Assembly (NCBI GenBank): GCA_031425035.1
Contig: JANPIN010000024.1
Location: 17,499-81,498 of the forward strand
Reading direction: 5' to 3'
Length of the DNA: 64,000 nucleotides
Origin: M3007 sp031425035
Lineage (GTDB): Bacteria > Bacteroidota > Bacteroidia > Chitinophagales > Saprospiraceae
Position numbers and translations under genes: made by a program. This document shows, piece by piece, positions 25,561 to 35,548 of this stretch; the first letter of the stretch is position 1; every line of letters starts with the position of its first letter. The notes below the pieces were generated by a model, which was given only the letters and a program-made list of their open reading frames with translations, searched no databases and was not told the origin of the DNA.

Positions 25561-25739
25561 CGGTTCTCTCTTCCATCCTGCTCCTTACTTTTCTTCCGGT
25601 ACGGACAATGCCGGCAACCGCTACCGCAGCATTTACCTTGTTGCAGCAGGTATTTTTCAGTAAATACCCAATAGCCATGCTCTATGTAATAGTCCTGCCC
25701 TTCTATCAGGGGCGGCGGCGTGGGATTCGGTTGCTGCAT
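25557..25739 (-). CDS. Small Cys-rich DUF5522-like protein
   Basis: Sixty residues: PLIEGQDYYIEHGYWVFTEKYLLQQGKCCGSGCRHCPYRKK. The order EGQDYY..., VFTEKY, then CCGSGCRHCPY matches the DUF5522 family, which occurs in Bacteroidota and in eukaryotes. The four Cys suggest a zinc or other metal site. The start at 25739 (MQQPNPTPP) is chosen because residues encoded upstream in the same frame (to 25865) do not resemble the family. The stop overlaps the neighbouring stop by three bases in a shared CTAG. Confidence 0.75.
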   Translation of the reverse strand: MQQPNPTPPPLIEGQDYYIEHGYWVFTEKYLLQQGKCCGSGCRHCPYRKKSKEQDGRENR

Positions 25740-25807
25740 ATTATTTGGGTTAGGCTTCTTCCAAACAGCCGCAGGCCGGAAAGGTTGGCGAACCGTTTTT
25801 AAATGAA

Positions 25808-25840
25808 ATTGCCGCCCGACGGAGGATGTCGGGCGGCAAT
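25808..25840 (-). terminator. Strong hairpin downstream of the GT39 gene
   Basis: Thirteen-base perfect arms (ATTGCCGCCCGAC and its complement) around a seven-base loop. On the minus strand it is followed by TTCATTT, a weak T tract. It lies about 85 bases after the GT39 stop and close ahead of the DUF5522 start. Confidence 0.6.
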
Positions 25841-25925
25841 GGGACGATTCCTCGTCATTTAACAAATTGGTTCGGATTAAAAGCTAGACTATGCTGCCCT
25901 TTCCGAAAACCGTGCCAAGTCGGCG

Positions 25926-27395
25926 CTAGCGCAACCGCACTACCCTGCCCTGTGGAGTTTCCAGGATCGTATCCTGCACCGGAAAATACACGCTGATGGA
26001 ATCCATGAAACGGGGCTGCGCGACCAGCACCAACTCGCCATGCGTCAGTTCGTTCGTTTTGTCTTTAAACAGGATGTTGGCCTGGCGATCATGGGCCAGG
26101 GCTTTCTGATAAAATTTCACCTGATCGAGGTGCTCTACTTTCCTTTTGTCAATAAATACCGTGTAGCTCAGCAGTTCCGGCCTGGTTTCCGCTAATTGCC
26201 GCATGATCAGTCCCTCGCGTTCATAATCAACGGTTTGCGCCGGATCGAAGTGGATGTTTTTCCAGGTAGTCCGATAGTGCGGCAAACAAAGCACCAGACT
26301 CGCAGCGACTATTGCCAAAGGCGCCCATTTAGGCTGATGCTCCAGTAATCTGGTGATTACAGCGTGGGCCGTTATCCCAAAAAGCAAGGCAAAAAGCGGA
26401 TATAGCGGCGCATCATACCACGCGAGTTTAACCGGCGGTATGGAGATAAATAAAAAGTAGCCCACCGTAATCATGCACACGTACAGGAAAATACGTTTGA
26501 CCTGCGCGCTGCGGGAAACCAGGAAGGTAAACAGGGTAAACGGCAACAAATAAACCAGAAAGAAATAGCGCTTATATTCGATAAAGTTCATCAGATAAAA
26601 ATCGAAGGGCTGAATATGCCATTCTATACCTTTCCCCGAAAAACGGTTGAATTCCGACTTTCTCACCAAATCCCAGTAACCGGCATCATGCATTTCCCGC
26701 AGGGCATAATAACCGGCACAGGCAATCAGTGTCAATCCCGCAAACAAGTAAGCGGAACGATTAAAAAATACTTTACGGTAATTTCCGTGCAATAGGCTGA
26801 TAATGAATAAATAAGGCAGCAATAATAACCCAGGCATACCCTTACAAAGAAATGACAGCAGCACGAGGATGGACAATTCTGGAAAAATATACCGGTCGGG
26901 TTGCTCCGCCATAAGATAGCGTAAAAACAACAGGACATACCACAGTACGAAGAAGGTCTGTACCGCATCCAAATCCGCAGAGCGCCCCATGTGTGGCCCG
27001 ATAAAACCGCAGGATGCCCCATAAAATATTACGGTGGCCACCGCTGTCCAAAGCGACTTAAGTGAGGTGGTACAAAACCAGTACAGCAGCACCGCAATTC
27101 CCAGTCCGGCCAATGCGGAAGGCAGGCGAACGGCCCATTCATTGATGCCGAAGAAATACATGGAAACCGCCTGAAGCCAAAGCACCAGTGGTGGTTTAAA
27201 ATTCCAGGTATCTACGGCGCCGTCCATGGTAAAATTAAACCAATGCCCCAGGGTCAGCACTTCAATACTGTTGTTGACGTAACGTGCTTCGTCCCATTGA
27301 AAAACAGGGAACGCTCCGAGATCATAGAAAAAAAACAGGGAAAGTAAGCCCATCAGCAACCCGCCAATAATCCAGGTTGATTTAAATCTATGCAT
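25926..27395 (-). CDS. GT39/ArnT-like polytopic glycosyltransferase
   Basis: A 489-residue inner-membrane protein with about ten to twelve membrane segments. The first periplasmic loop carries the acidic motif WDEARYVNNS followed by WNFKPPLVLWLQAV, as in GT-C lipid-linked sugar transferases of the ArnT/PMT type. Donor and acceptor cannot be told; lipid A, a polysaccharide or secreted proteins are possible. It is transcribed after the GNAT gene, with seven bases between the GNAT stop and its own start, so the two form an operon. A hairpin at 25808-25840 ends it. Confidence 0.85.
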   Translation of the reverse strand: MHRFKSTWIIGGLLMGLLSLFFFYDLGAFPVFQWDEARYVNNSIEVLTLGHWFNFTMDGAVDTWNFKPPLVLWLQAVSMYFFGINEWAVRLPSALAGLGIAVLLYWFCTTSLKSLWTAVATVIFYGASCGFIGPHMGRSADLDAVQTFFVLWYVLLFLRYLMAEQPDRYIFPELSILVLLSFLCKGMPGLLLLPYLFIISLLHGNYRKVFFNRSAYLFAGLTLIACAGYYALREMHDAGYWDLVRKSEFNRFSGKGIEWHIQPFDFYLMNFIEYKRYFFLVYLLPFTLFTFLVSRSAQVKRIFLYVCMITVGYFLFISIPPVKLAWYDAPLYPLFALLFGITAHAVITRLLEHQPKWAPLAIVAASLVLCLPHYRTTWKNIHFDPAQTVDYEREGLIMRQLAETRPELLSYTVFIDKRKVEHLDQVKFYQKALAHDRQANILFKDKTNELTHGELVLVAQPRFMDSISVYFPVQDTILETPQGRVVRLR

Positions 27396-27402
27396 ACTCC
27401 AT

Positions 27403-27849
27403 TTATTTTTCAGCCAGATTCTTTTCCATGTTCCGGTGCGGAATCGTCACTTCTTCATAGGGCTCGCCGAAAACAGTGTAGTCCAAACGCTCGTAAAACG
27501 GTACCGCCGGCGCCCGGGCATGCAGTATGAACCGCTTGATTCCCAGTTGTTTAGCCAGATATTCGGAATGTGCGACCAGTTGCGTACCGACGCCGCGTCC
27601 CTGTTGACTTTCAGCGACGGCCACCTGACGCATTTGCATGGTTTGCTCGTCGATGGGCGTCAGGTTGAGATAACCGACCAGCCGGTTGGCGGCATCATAA
27701 GCGGCCAGATGCAGTTGGTCGTATTCTGTTGCCAGTTGTTCGGCGCTAAAATCCAGGCCCAGCGGGCGGCGCAGCACGTCGTAGCGCAGGCGCACCGCTT
27801 CGTCGTATTCCGGCGTGGCAAATTCGATTTGATGGATGGAAATTTTCAA
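27403..27849 (-). CDS. GNAT-family N-acetyltransferase
   Basis: A 148-residue cytoplasmic GNAT with RYDVLRRPLG near the N-terminus, MRQVAVAESQQGRGVGTQLVAHSEYLAK containing the acetyl-CoA pyrophosphate loop (QGRGVG), and ARAPAVPFYERLDYTVFG. The layout matches the ElaA-like and YjcF-like branch of small GNATs. The substrate is unknown. It is the first gene of the operon with the GT39 protein. Confidence 0.88.
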   Translation of the reverse strand: MKISIHQIEFATPEYDEAVRLRYDVLRRPLGLDFSAEQLATEYDQLHLAAYDAANRLVGYLNLTPIDEQTMQMRQVAVAESQQGRGVGTQLVAHSEYLAKQLGIKRFILHARAPAVPFYERLDYTVFGEPYEEVTIPHRNMEKNLAEK

Positions 27850-27903
27850 AACAATTGGTTGTAATAATCAGTACGTACACTTTCTTCCGGTGTATGCGGC
27901 GGA

Positions 27904-27911
27904 CAAAGATA
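27904..27911 (-). promoter_or_regulatory. -7 element (TATCTTTG) for the GNAT-GT39 operon
   Basis: A perfect TAnnTTTG on the minus strand, 55 bases before the GNAT start. No clear -33 TTG. Confidence 0.45.
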
Positions 27912-28010
27912 GGCGCTGACGGCGCCCCGACCTATACCCTGCCTGCATCGAATGAATTTTCAGACACGGTCCAGGCGGATGGTAATGAAAGGAATCAGGT
28001 TAAAAAAAAC

Positions 28011-28018
28011 TATTTTTG
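28011..28018 (+). promoter_or_regulatory. -7 element (TATTTTTG) for the histidine kinase
   Basis: Perfect TAnnTTTG followed by CC, 67 bases before the chosen ATG at 28085. No -33 TTG at proper spacing. Confidence 0.4.
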
Positions 28019-28084
28019 CCTGACTTGCGGTTAAATCGCAATGCACACCAGCCCGAAGGACCTCAGACTTTAATTCATTCGTGT

Positions 28085-30892
28085 ATGCCGATAATATTTT
28101 CAGAAAAAGAGACCGAGTTGTTCGCCAGACGCGACTTACTGCACTTTACGCATTTACCCGCCTATGCCCGATTCCTGCTGGAAAACCGGCTATTAGCTTT
28201 TACAGAGGCCTTGATTGCGACTTCCAGGGAAATAAAAGTTCCTTTGCTCAAGTATTTTGAATCAATGCCGGAAGCCCAGTTTAAAGCACTATCGCTGCAG
28301 GGCGCCGACGAGTTACTGACCTCTTTTGCCGAGAACAAGGCCCAGGAATTTATTGACAAAAGCCTGCGGAACTGGCTCGAAAACCAGGTGCCGCTGATCC
28401 AGCAGGATGATGTAGTGATCGAAGACATTTCGAAAGTCGGTTTCGCCCGCAGAAAAGCCATGCGTGACTTATTGCCTGATTATACTTCCGATATTAAGCT
28501 CTATGTGCGGGTGATGGAAGAGATGGATCGCTTTACGGTAGCTCTGGAGGAAGATTGTTACAAAGTACTTTTCCAGATCAAACAGGAAAAAATCAATGAA
28601 AACCACCATTTCCTGGATAAGATCAATAATGCTTCACCGGGCATTATATATGTGTTCGACCTGCTGGAACAAAAAGAAGTCTACAGCAATCACAAAAGAG
28701 AGGAACTTCTGGGTTATACGGAAGAGGACGTGGCGGCAATGGGCAGCTCGCTGATGAATCGGATTTTACATGCGGAGGATTTGCCGGTCGTCCAAGAAAA
28801 CATGAAAAAAATGGCGCTGGCAAACGACGGCGAAGTGTTTACCCACGAGTATCGGGTACAAAATAAGCAGGGAGAATTCCGTTGGCACCGCACCTATGAA
28901 ACCGTTTTCAAACGCACCCTGACGGGCGACACCAGCCAGATAATCGGTATTTCCATCGATGTGACGGAGGAAAAAGCGGCTGCCATCCAACTGGAAAACA
29001 CCGAGCATAACTTACGGGAGGCCCAGGAAATTGCCGGCCTGGCCAGCTTCGAATGGGATATGGTCGGTGCAAATTCAGTTTTTTCGCCCCAACTAGCTAA
29101 AATATTCAATCTCGAGAAAAAAACAAATTTAGGCGCTTTTATCGACCATGTCCATCCCTCCGACCGCAAAAAAGTAAGGGATGCGCTGGATAAGGCGCTG
29201 CAGACCGACGGGATCTATGAGTGCGAATACCGCTATGGAACCGGTCAGCAGGAGAAGGTGATCTGGTCGCGCGGATTAGTGCGTTTTAAAGAGGGTGTGC
29301 CGCAAAAGATGAATGGCACTATCATGGACGTCACCCAGCGCTACTATACGCTCAAGCGACTGGAACGAAGTGAGGAGTTGCATAAGCAAGCCCAGGCCCT
29401 CACCCACATTGGTAACTGGAGCTGGCTGATCGGTGAAAATATAGTGAGCTGGAGCGACGAACTATATCGCATTTATGGGCTGGAGCCGCAGTCCGAAGTT
29501 ATTAATTTCGAAAGGTTTATGTCGCTGGTGCATCCGGATGACCGCGGGAAGCGGCAGCAGGAAATTCAACAGGCGCTGCAAACCCTCCACGCTGATGATT
29601 ACACGATGCGGATCCGACTGGATGACGGCCAAATCAAAATTCTTCAGGGGAAAGGGGAAGTGCTGGTAGACGAAGATAACCAGCCGTATAAACTGGTGGG
29701 CACCTGCCAGGATATAACGGAACAGGCACTGCTGCATGAACAACTCCGGCAAAACGAGGAAACCTTTCGCCAGCTGATCACCAACGCGCCGGACGCCGTG
29801 ATCGTTATTGATGAAAACAGTAATATTCTATTGTGGAACCCGAAAGCGGAAAATATTTTCGGCTGGACGGAGACCGAAATAATTGGCAAAAATCTGTCAG
29901 AAACAATTATGCCGCCCCGGCATAAAGATCAACATCTGGAGGGCATTAAACGACTGCAGAAAACGGGGCAATCACGCGTATTAAATAGGACCATTGAAAT
30001 TACGGCCATCAAAAAGGATGGGGAAGAGTTTTATATAGCGCTTTCTATTGCCCGTTCTTTCCGGGCCGGCGTGCCGGTCTTCATTTCCTTTATCCGCGAT
30101 ATTTCCAAGGAGAAAAACGCGGAGTTCGAAATGGAAGAACAAAGAATCCTGCTGGCTCAGAAAAACGTGGAACTGGAAAGAACCAACCAGGAATTAATGG
30201 CTTTCAATTACATTGCCAGTCACGATTTGAAAGAGCCCGTTCGCAAGATCAAAATATTCAGCGACCTTATTACCAGTAATAGTTCTGAAGAATTGCCGGC
30301 TGACGCAAAAAATTACGTAAACCGTATTTCCGCAGCCGCCAGCCACATGCAGGGGCTGATTGATGCTTTATACGCCTTTTCACTCGCTACCTCCGGAGAT
30401 AATTTGTTCGTAACGACCGATCTTAATAACTTGCTGGAAGTAGTCAAAAATTCGTTGAAATATGCGCTGGAAGAACAAAAAGCGATCATTACGGCCACCA
30501 TCTTACCGGCATTAAGTATAATCCCATTTCAGTTTCAACAGTTACTGGAAAATTTAATTACAAACGCTGTCAAATACAGCCGGCCAGACGTACGTCCTGA
30601 AATTCATATAACTGCTGATTTAGTAGCCGGAGCCGATTTTGTTAAAGAAGAAGCGGATGTAACAATTAATTACTACGCTATTTCCATTCGTGATAATGGT
30701 ATTGGATTTGACCAGCAATATGCCAGTAAAATCTTCCAATTGTTTCAACGATTACATGGAAAAAACGAGTATTCGGGCACCGGGATTGGGTTGGCCATCT
30801 GCAAAAAAATTGTCCGGCATCACCATGGATTTATTACTGCACAGGGCGAACTGGGACGTGGTGCAACTTTTACGGTTTATATTCCGGCATAA
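28085..30892 (+). CDS. Soluble multi-PAS hybrid-free sensor histidine kinase
   Basis: A 935-residue cytoplasmic sensor without membrane segments. An N-terminal all-helical region (about 1-190) precedes four PAS units (near 200-305, 325-430, 440-565 and 575-690; for example GIIYVFDLLEQKEVYSNHKREELLGY and APDAVIVIDENSNILLWNPKAENIFGW). Then come the HisKA domain with the phospho-acceptor His713 in NYIASHDLKEPVRKI and the ATPase domain (ENLITNAVKYSR, DNGIGFD, SGTGIGLAICKKIV). No receiver domain and no neighbouring response regulator, so the partner is elsewhere. The reading frame opens 69 bases earlier at a TTG; ATG 28085 is preferred. The signal may be redox, ligand or light, none visible. Confidence 0.9.
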   Translation: MPIIFSEKETELFARRDLLHFTHLPAYARFLLENRLLAFTEALIATSREIKVPLLKYFESMPEAQFKALSLQGADELLTSFAENKAQEFIDKSLRNWLENQVPLIQQDDVVIEDISKVGFARRKAMRDLLPDYTSDIKLYVRVMEEMDRFTVALEEDCYKVLFQIKQEKINENHHFLDKINNASPGIIYVFDLLEQKEVYSNHKREELLGYTEEDVAAMGSSLMNRILHAEDLPVVQENMKKMALANDGEVFTHEYRVQNKQGEFRWHRTYETVFKRTLTGDTSQIIGISIDVTEEKAAAIQLENTEHNLREAQEIAGLASFEWDMVGANSVFSPQLAKIFNLEKKTNLGAFIDHVHPSDRKKVRDALDKALQTDGIYECEYRYGTGQQEKVIWSRGLVRFKEGVPQKMNGTIMDVTQRYYTLKRLERSEELHKQAQALTHIGNWSWLIGENIVSWSDELYRIYGLEPQSEVINFERFMSLVHPDDRGKRQQEIQQALQTLHADDYTMRIRLDDGQIKILQGKGEVLVDEDNQPYKLVGTCQDITEQALLHEQLRQNEETFRQLITNAPDAVIVIDENSNILLWNPKAENIFGWTETEIIGKNLSETIMPPRHKDQHLEGIKRLQKTGQSRVLNRTIEITAIKKDGEEFYIALSIARSFRAGVPVFISFIRDISKEKNAEFEMEEQRILLAQKNVELERTNQELMAFNYIASHDLKEPVRKIKIFSDLITSNSSEELPADAKNYVNRISAAASHMQGLIDALYAFSLATSGDNLFVTTDLNNLLEVVKNSLKYALEEQKAIITATILPALSIIPFQFQQLLENLITNAVKYSRPDVRPEIHITADLVAGADFVKEEADVTINYYAISIRDNGIGFDQQYASKIFQLFQRLHGKNEYSGTGIGLAICKKIVRHHHGFITAQGELGRGATFTVYIPA

Positions 30893-30922
30893 GAGCGTGG
30901 CAGACCAAAACAGCTGGAATGA

Positions 30923-31987
30923 TCAGGAATTATCCAAAGTACGTTGAATGCTTTCAAAGTGTTCTTCCAGCCCTTTTTCCTTTAATTTTTCTTTGATCTG
31001 CGCTTCCCCTAAGCCGGATAATTTCAGCTCTCCGATCAGTGCTTTGAGCAGGTTAGCATCCTTCTGCTGCCATTCGGGCTGATCGATCAAACCCTGTTCG
31101 TCCAGAATATCCTTGCGTAAAGTCTTTTCCAGGCCCTCGGATTTCATCTTTTCACTCACGTTGTGGACGAGGCGATCATACACCGGCTGCGACTCGATCT
31201 TATCCACTTCGCCGGTGATCAATTTCAGCATCCTTTGGTAACGAAGTTTGACATACAATGCGCGGATCAAAAAGGCAATCAGCAGGATAGCGACAATGCC
31301 GATCAAAATAACCCACACCGTGGAAGTGACCCCACGCTGGGTCTTATCCCGCTCCGCCACTAATTTATCCAGCAGCAGATCAATTCTGGGCAACAGGGAA
31401 TCGTTCAGTACCGCTACGGCGCCGCTTGCCGCGCTTCGGGACAGCGAATCCACCTGCAGATCGAGAAACATACGCAGGTCGGCCAGGCTGGCTTTAAACT
31501 CCGGCGAACGTATTTTGTAACTAAGCTGATCGATGAGTTGATTCAGCGATCGCGCCAGGTCCCGGCTGATCAGGCTGGTGATGTAGTTCTTTAACTGGTC
31601 GTCGGTTACACTGTTTTTGGCCCTGGCCAGCGTGTTTAGCAGACCGGCATCCATTTGCACCAGCCATTGATCCGTATAAGTGCGCAGCATGCTGTTCAAC
31701 ACCGTATCCGTAGCATAGTAAAGGCTGTCTGAAGTTTGTTGCAGTACCGTTCCCCACTCGCGCCGGAGTTGCTGGAAACGCTCCGTTTTAAGGACGACGT
31801 TGAGCACGCTATCCGCCGATGCTTTCAGTAAACTATCCACCCGCGCGTCTATAATTCCTTGGGACAGCGCATCCCGCAGCGTGACCTTGGCTTTGGGAAA
31901 CACGTTACAGCCGGCTAGTATATTGGCCAGCAGCAGGACAATGATTCCGTAAAGTAGCAGGTGGTTAAAACGGTCCCTTCTTATCAT
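30923..31987 (-). CDS. Envelope protein of unknown function, lipobox plus internal membrane segment
   Basis: A 354-residue protein. The N-terminus has a signal-anchor with a lipobox-like end (LLLYGIIVLLLANILAGC). Residues about 30-220 are mostly helical with a regular polar pattern (SLLKASADSVLNVVLKTERFQQLRREW, RIDLLLDKLVAERDK). A second membrane segment (VWVILIGIVAILLIAFLIRALYV) follows, then a basic/helical C-terminal region of about 100 residues likely in the cytoplasm. No family is recognised. A promoter lies at 32010-32039, inside the ettA terminator. Confidence 0.7.
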   Translation of the reverse strand: MIRRDRFNHLLLYGIIVLLLANILAGCNVFPKAKVTLRDALSQGIIDARVDSLLKASADSVLNVVLKTERFQQLRREWGTVLQQTSDSLYYATDTVLNSMLRTYTDQWLVQMDAGLLNTLARAKNSVTDDQLKNYITSLISRDLARSLNQLIDQLSYKIRSPEFKASLADLRMFLDLQVDSLSRSAASGAVAVLNDSLLPRIDLLLDKLVAERDKTQRGVTSTVWVILIGIVAILLIAFLIRALYVKLRYQRMLKLITGEVDKIESQPVYDRLVHNVSEKMKSEGLEKTLRKDILDEQGLIDQPEWQQKDANLLKALIGELKLSGLGEAQIKEKLKEKGLEEHFESIQRTLDNS

Positions 31988-32009
31988 ATTTAGACTTGGA
32001 TTGGCTGCC

Positions 32010-32039
32010 CAAAACTAAGAAACCCGCTCTGTTTTTCAA
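32010..32039 (-). promoter_or_regulatory. Bacteroidota-type promoter for the envelope protein, inside the ettA terminator
   Basis: On the minus strand TTG (32037-32039) and TAGTTTTG (32010-32017) are separated by exactly 19 bases. The TTG lies in the loop and the -7 element overlaps the foot of the terminator stem at 32017-32055. Confidence 0.6.
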
Positions 32040-32055
32040 AACGAGCGGGTTTCTT
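32017..32055 (-). terminator. Terminator of ettA
   Basis: Perfect 13-base arms (AAGAAACCCGCTC and its complement) around a 13-base loop, 18 bases after the ettA stop. The distal arm ends in TTTCTT rather than a pure T tract. It is symmetric and could work on both strands. Confidence 0.75.
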
Positions 32056-32073
32056 ATGTTGTTCAGGCTCCGG

Positions 32074-33744
<1,671 letters not shown>

Positions 33745-33881
33745 TCAAACTGGAAATTTGACATTGATAAATGAAACTGGTAGTGGCCGCAGGTTGCGGC
33801 GGCGCAAATATCCCGTAAAAAAACGGGCTTGATCGCGGATGAATAGCGTTTTTTGCGATGTTTTTAAAAATTTGGTCCACG

Positions 33882-35471
33882 ATGCAAGACAACTTACTGC
33901 TCATCCTTTCCCTGTTGTTTGCCGTTTCCATGCTGAGCATGCTCAGTCAGAAACTGGGGATCAGCTACCCTATTTTTCTGGTGGTGGCCGGGCTGCTGAT
34001 CGGCTTTATACCGGGCATTCCGCTGGTGCGTCTGGAGCCGGACCTGGTTTTTCTGGTATTTTTACCGCCGCTCCTGTATGCTGCCGCCTGGAACACGTCC
34101 TGGAAAGAATTCTGGCAGGCCCGGCGGCCGATTTCCATGATGGCCTTCGGGCTGGTCATTTTTACGTCGGCAGCCATTGCCATCGTCAGCCACGCGCTCA
34201 TTCCGGATTTTTCGCTGGCCATGGGATTTCTGCTGGGCGGCATTATTTCTCCGCCGGATGCGGTGGCGGCGACTTCCGTACTGAGCGGTTTAAAGGTACC
34301 CAAGCGGGTCGTGACCCTGCTGGAAGGCGAAAGCCTGATCAATGACGCCTCGTCGCTGATCGTTTTTCGTTTTGCTTTAGCGACGATCATAACCGGCCAG
34401 TTTGCCATTTGGAAGGCCGGCACCGATTTTTTCCTGGTGGCCGTTATGGGTATTTTGATCGGTCTGGCGATCGCCCACATCGTGTACGCCGTGCATCGTT
34501 TTCTGCCCACTACGCCCAGCATCGATACGGCGCTGACCATTATTTCGCCCTACCTGATGTATATCGCCGCCGAGCATTTTCACTACTCCGGCGTGCTGGC
34601 CGTGGTCAGCGGAGGTTTGTTTTTAAGTTTCCGCTCGCATGAAATATTTGCCTACAATTCCCGTATTCAGACCTATGCCGTGTGGGAAACGCTGGTGTTC
34701 ATGCTGAATGGCCTGGTCTTTATTTTGATTGGTCTGCAATTGCCGGATATTATGGCCGGTTTAGGCCAATATTCTATTCCACAATCTATAAATTATGCTT
34801 TGATCATTAGTGTGGTCACGATTATCGTGCGTATTTTATGGATATTTCCCGGGGCTTATTTACCCCGCATATTAAGCGCTAAAATTCGGGCGAACGAACC
34901 GAGACCCAGCTGGCAATCCGTGACTTTAGTGGCCTGGAGCGGCATGCGGGGCGTCGTTTCACTGGCTTCCGCGCTGGCCGTGCCCCTGGTTTTAGCCGAT
35001 GGTACGCTGTTTCCCCACCGTAACCTGATCCTGTTCATCACTTTCGTGGTCATTTTCATCACGCTGGTGCTGCAGGGCCTGAGTCTGCCCTGGCTGATCC
35101 GTTATTTGAAAATAGAAGCGGAAGACGAAGAAGAAAAAGAACAGGAAGTAGCCATTCGCCTGCGTTTAGCCAGTGCGGTCATCACCCACATGGAAAATAA
35201 CTACGCCGAAGAGATCAACTCCATTGACGCCTATATGCGGGTGAAAGAACGCTACGACCGCTCGGTAGATATAGCGAACAAGAAACTGCAGGGAGAGGGC
35301 GCAGCCGCTATCCCTTCTTTTTTGCCGCGCTACCGGCAAATGCTGCTGGAACTGGTAACGGTCCGTCGGGAAGAGCTACAAAAAATTCACCAGGAACAAC
35401 AGGTATCGGATGAGTTGTTGCGGTTGAAAGAGCGGGAACTGGATTTGGAGGAGGCGCGGTTGAATGAGTAA
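33882..35471 (+). CDS. Na+/H+ antiporter, CPA1 family
   Basis: An inner-membrane exchanger with about twelve membrane segments. Family motifs: FLPPLLYAAAWNTSWKEF, GGIISPPDAVAATSVLSGL, and LLEGESLINDASSLIVFRFAL (ion-binding Asp and Glu region), then WSGMRGVVSLASALAVPL. A soluble C-terminal part of about 110 residues rich in charged helix follows (EDEEEKEQEVAIRLRLA to LRLKERELDLEEARLNE). The start at 33882 (MQDNLLLILS) is preferred over 33858. It suits CPA1 bacterial NhaP/Nhe-like exchangers; the cation preference cannot be read. Confidence 0.9.
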   Translation: MQDNLLLILSLLFAVSMLSMLSQKLGISYPIFLVVAGLLIGFIPGIPLVRLEPDLVFLVFLPPLLYAAAWNTSWKEFWQARRPISMMAFGLVIFTSAAIAIVSHALIPDFSLAMGFLLGGIISPPDAVAATSVLSGLKVPKRVVTLLEGESLINDASSLIVFRFALATIITGQFAIWKAGTDFFLVAVMGILIGLAIAHIVYAVHRFLPTTPSIDTALTIISPYLMYIAAEHFHYSGVLAVVSGGLFLSFRSHEIFAYNSRIQTYAVWETLVFMLNGLVFILIGLQLPDIMAGLGQYSIPQSINYALIISVVTIIVRILWIFPGAYLPRILSAKIRANEPRPSWQSVTLVAWSGMRGVVSLASALAVPLVLADGTLFPHRNLILFITFVVIFITLVLQGLSLPWLIRYLKIEAEDEEEKEQEVAIRLRLASAVITHMENNYAEEINSIDAYMRVKERYDRSVDIANKKLQGEGAAAIPSFLPRYRQMLLELVTVRREELQKIHQEQQVSDELLRLKERELDLEEARLNE

Positions 35472-35512
35472 AACTGTGGAAAACTTCCCGCCATTCTTTC
35501 CCTTCCAAACCC

Positions 35513-35520
35513 TATTTTTG
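35513..35520 (+). promoter_or_regulatory. -7 element (TATTTTTG) for smc
   Basis: Perfect TAnnTTTG followed by CCC, 28 bases before the smc ATG. No proper -33 TTG. Confidence 0.4.
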
Positions 35521-35548
35521 CCCGCTTTTTCACGATGCAGCGAGCAAA

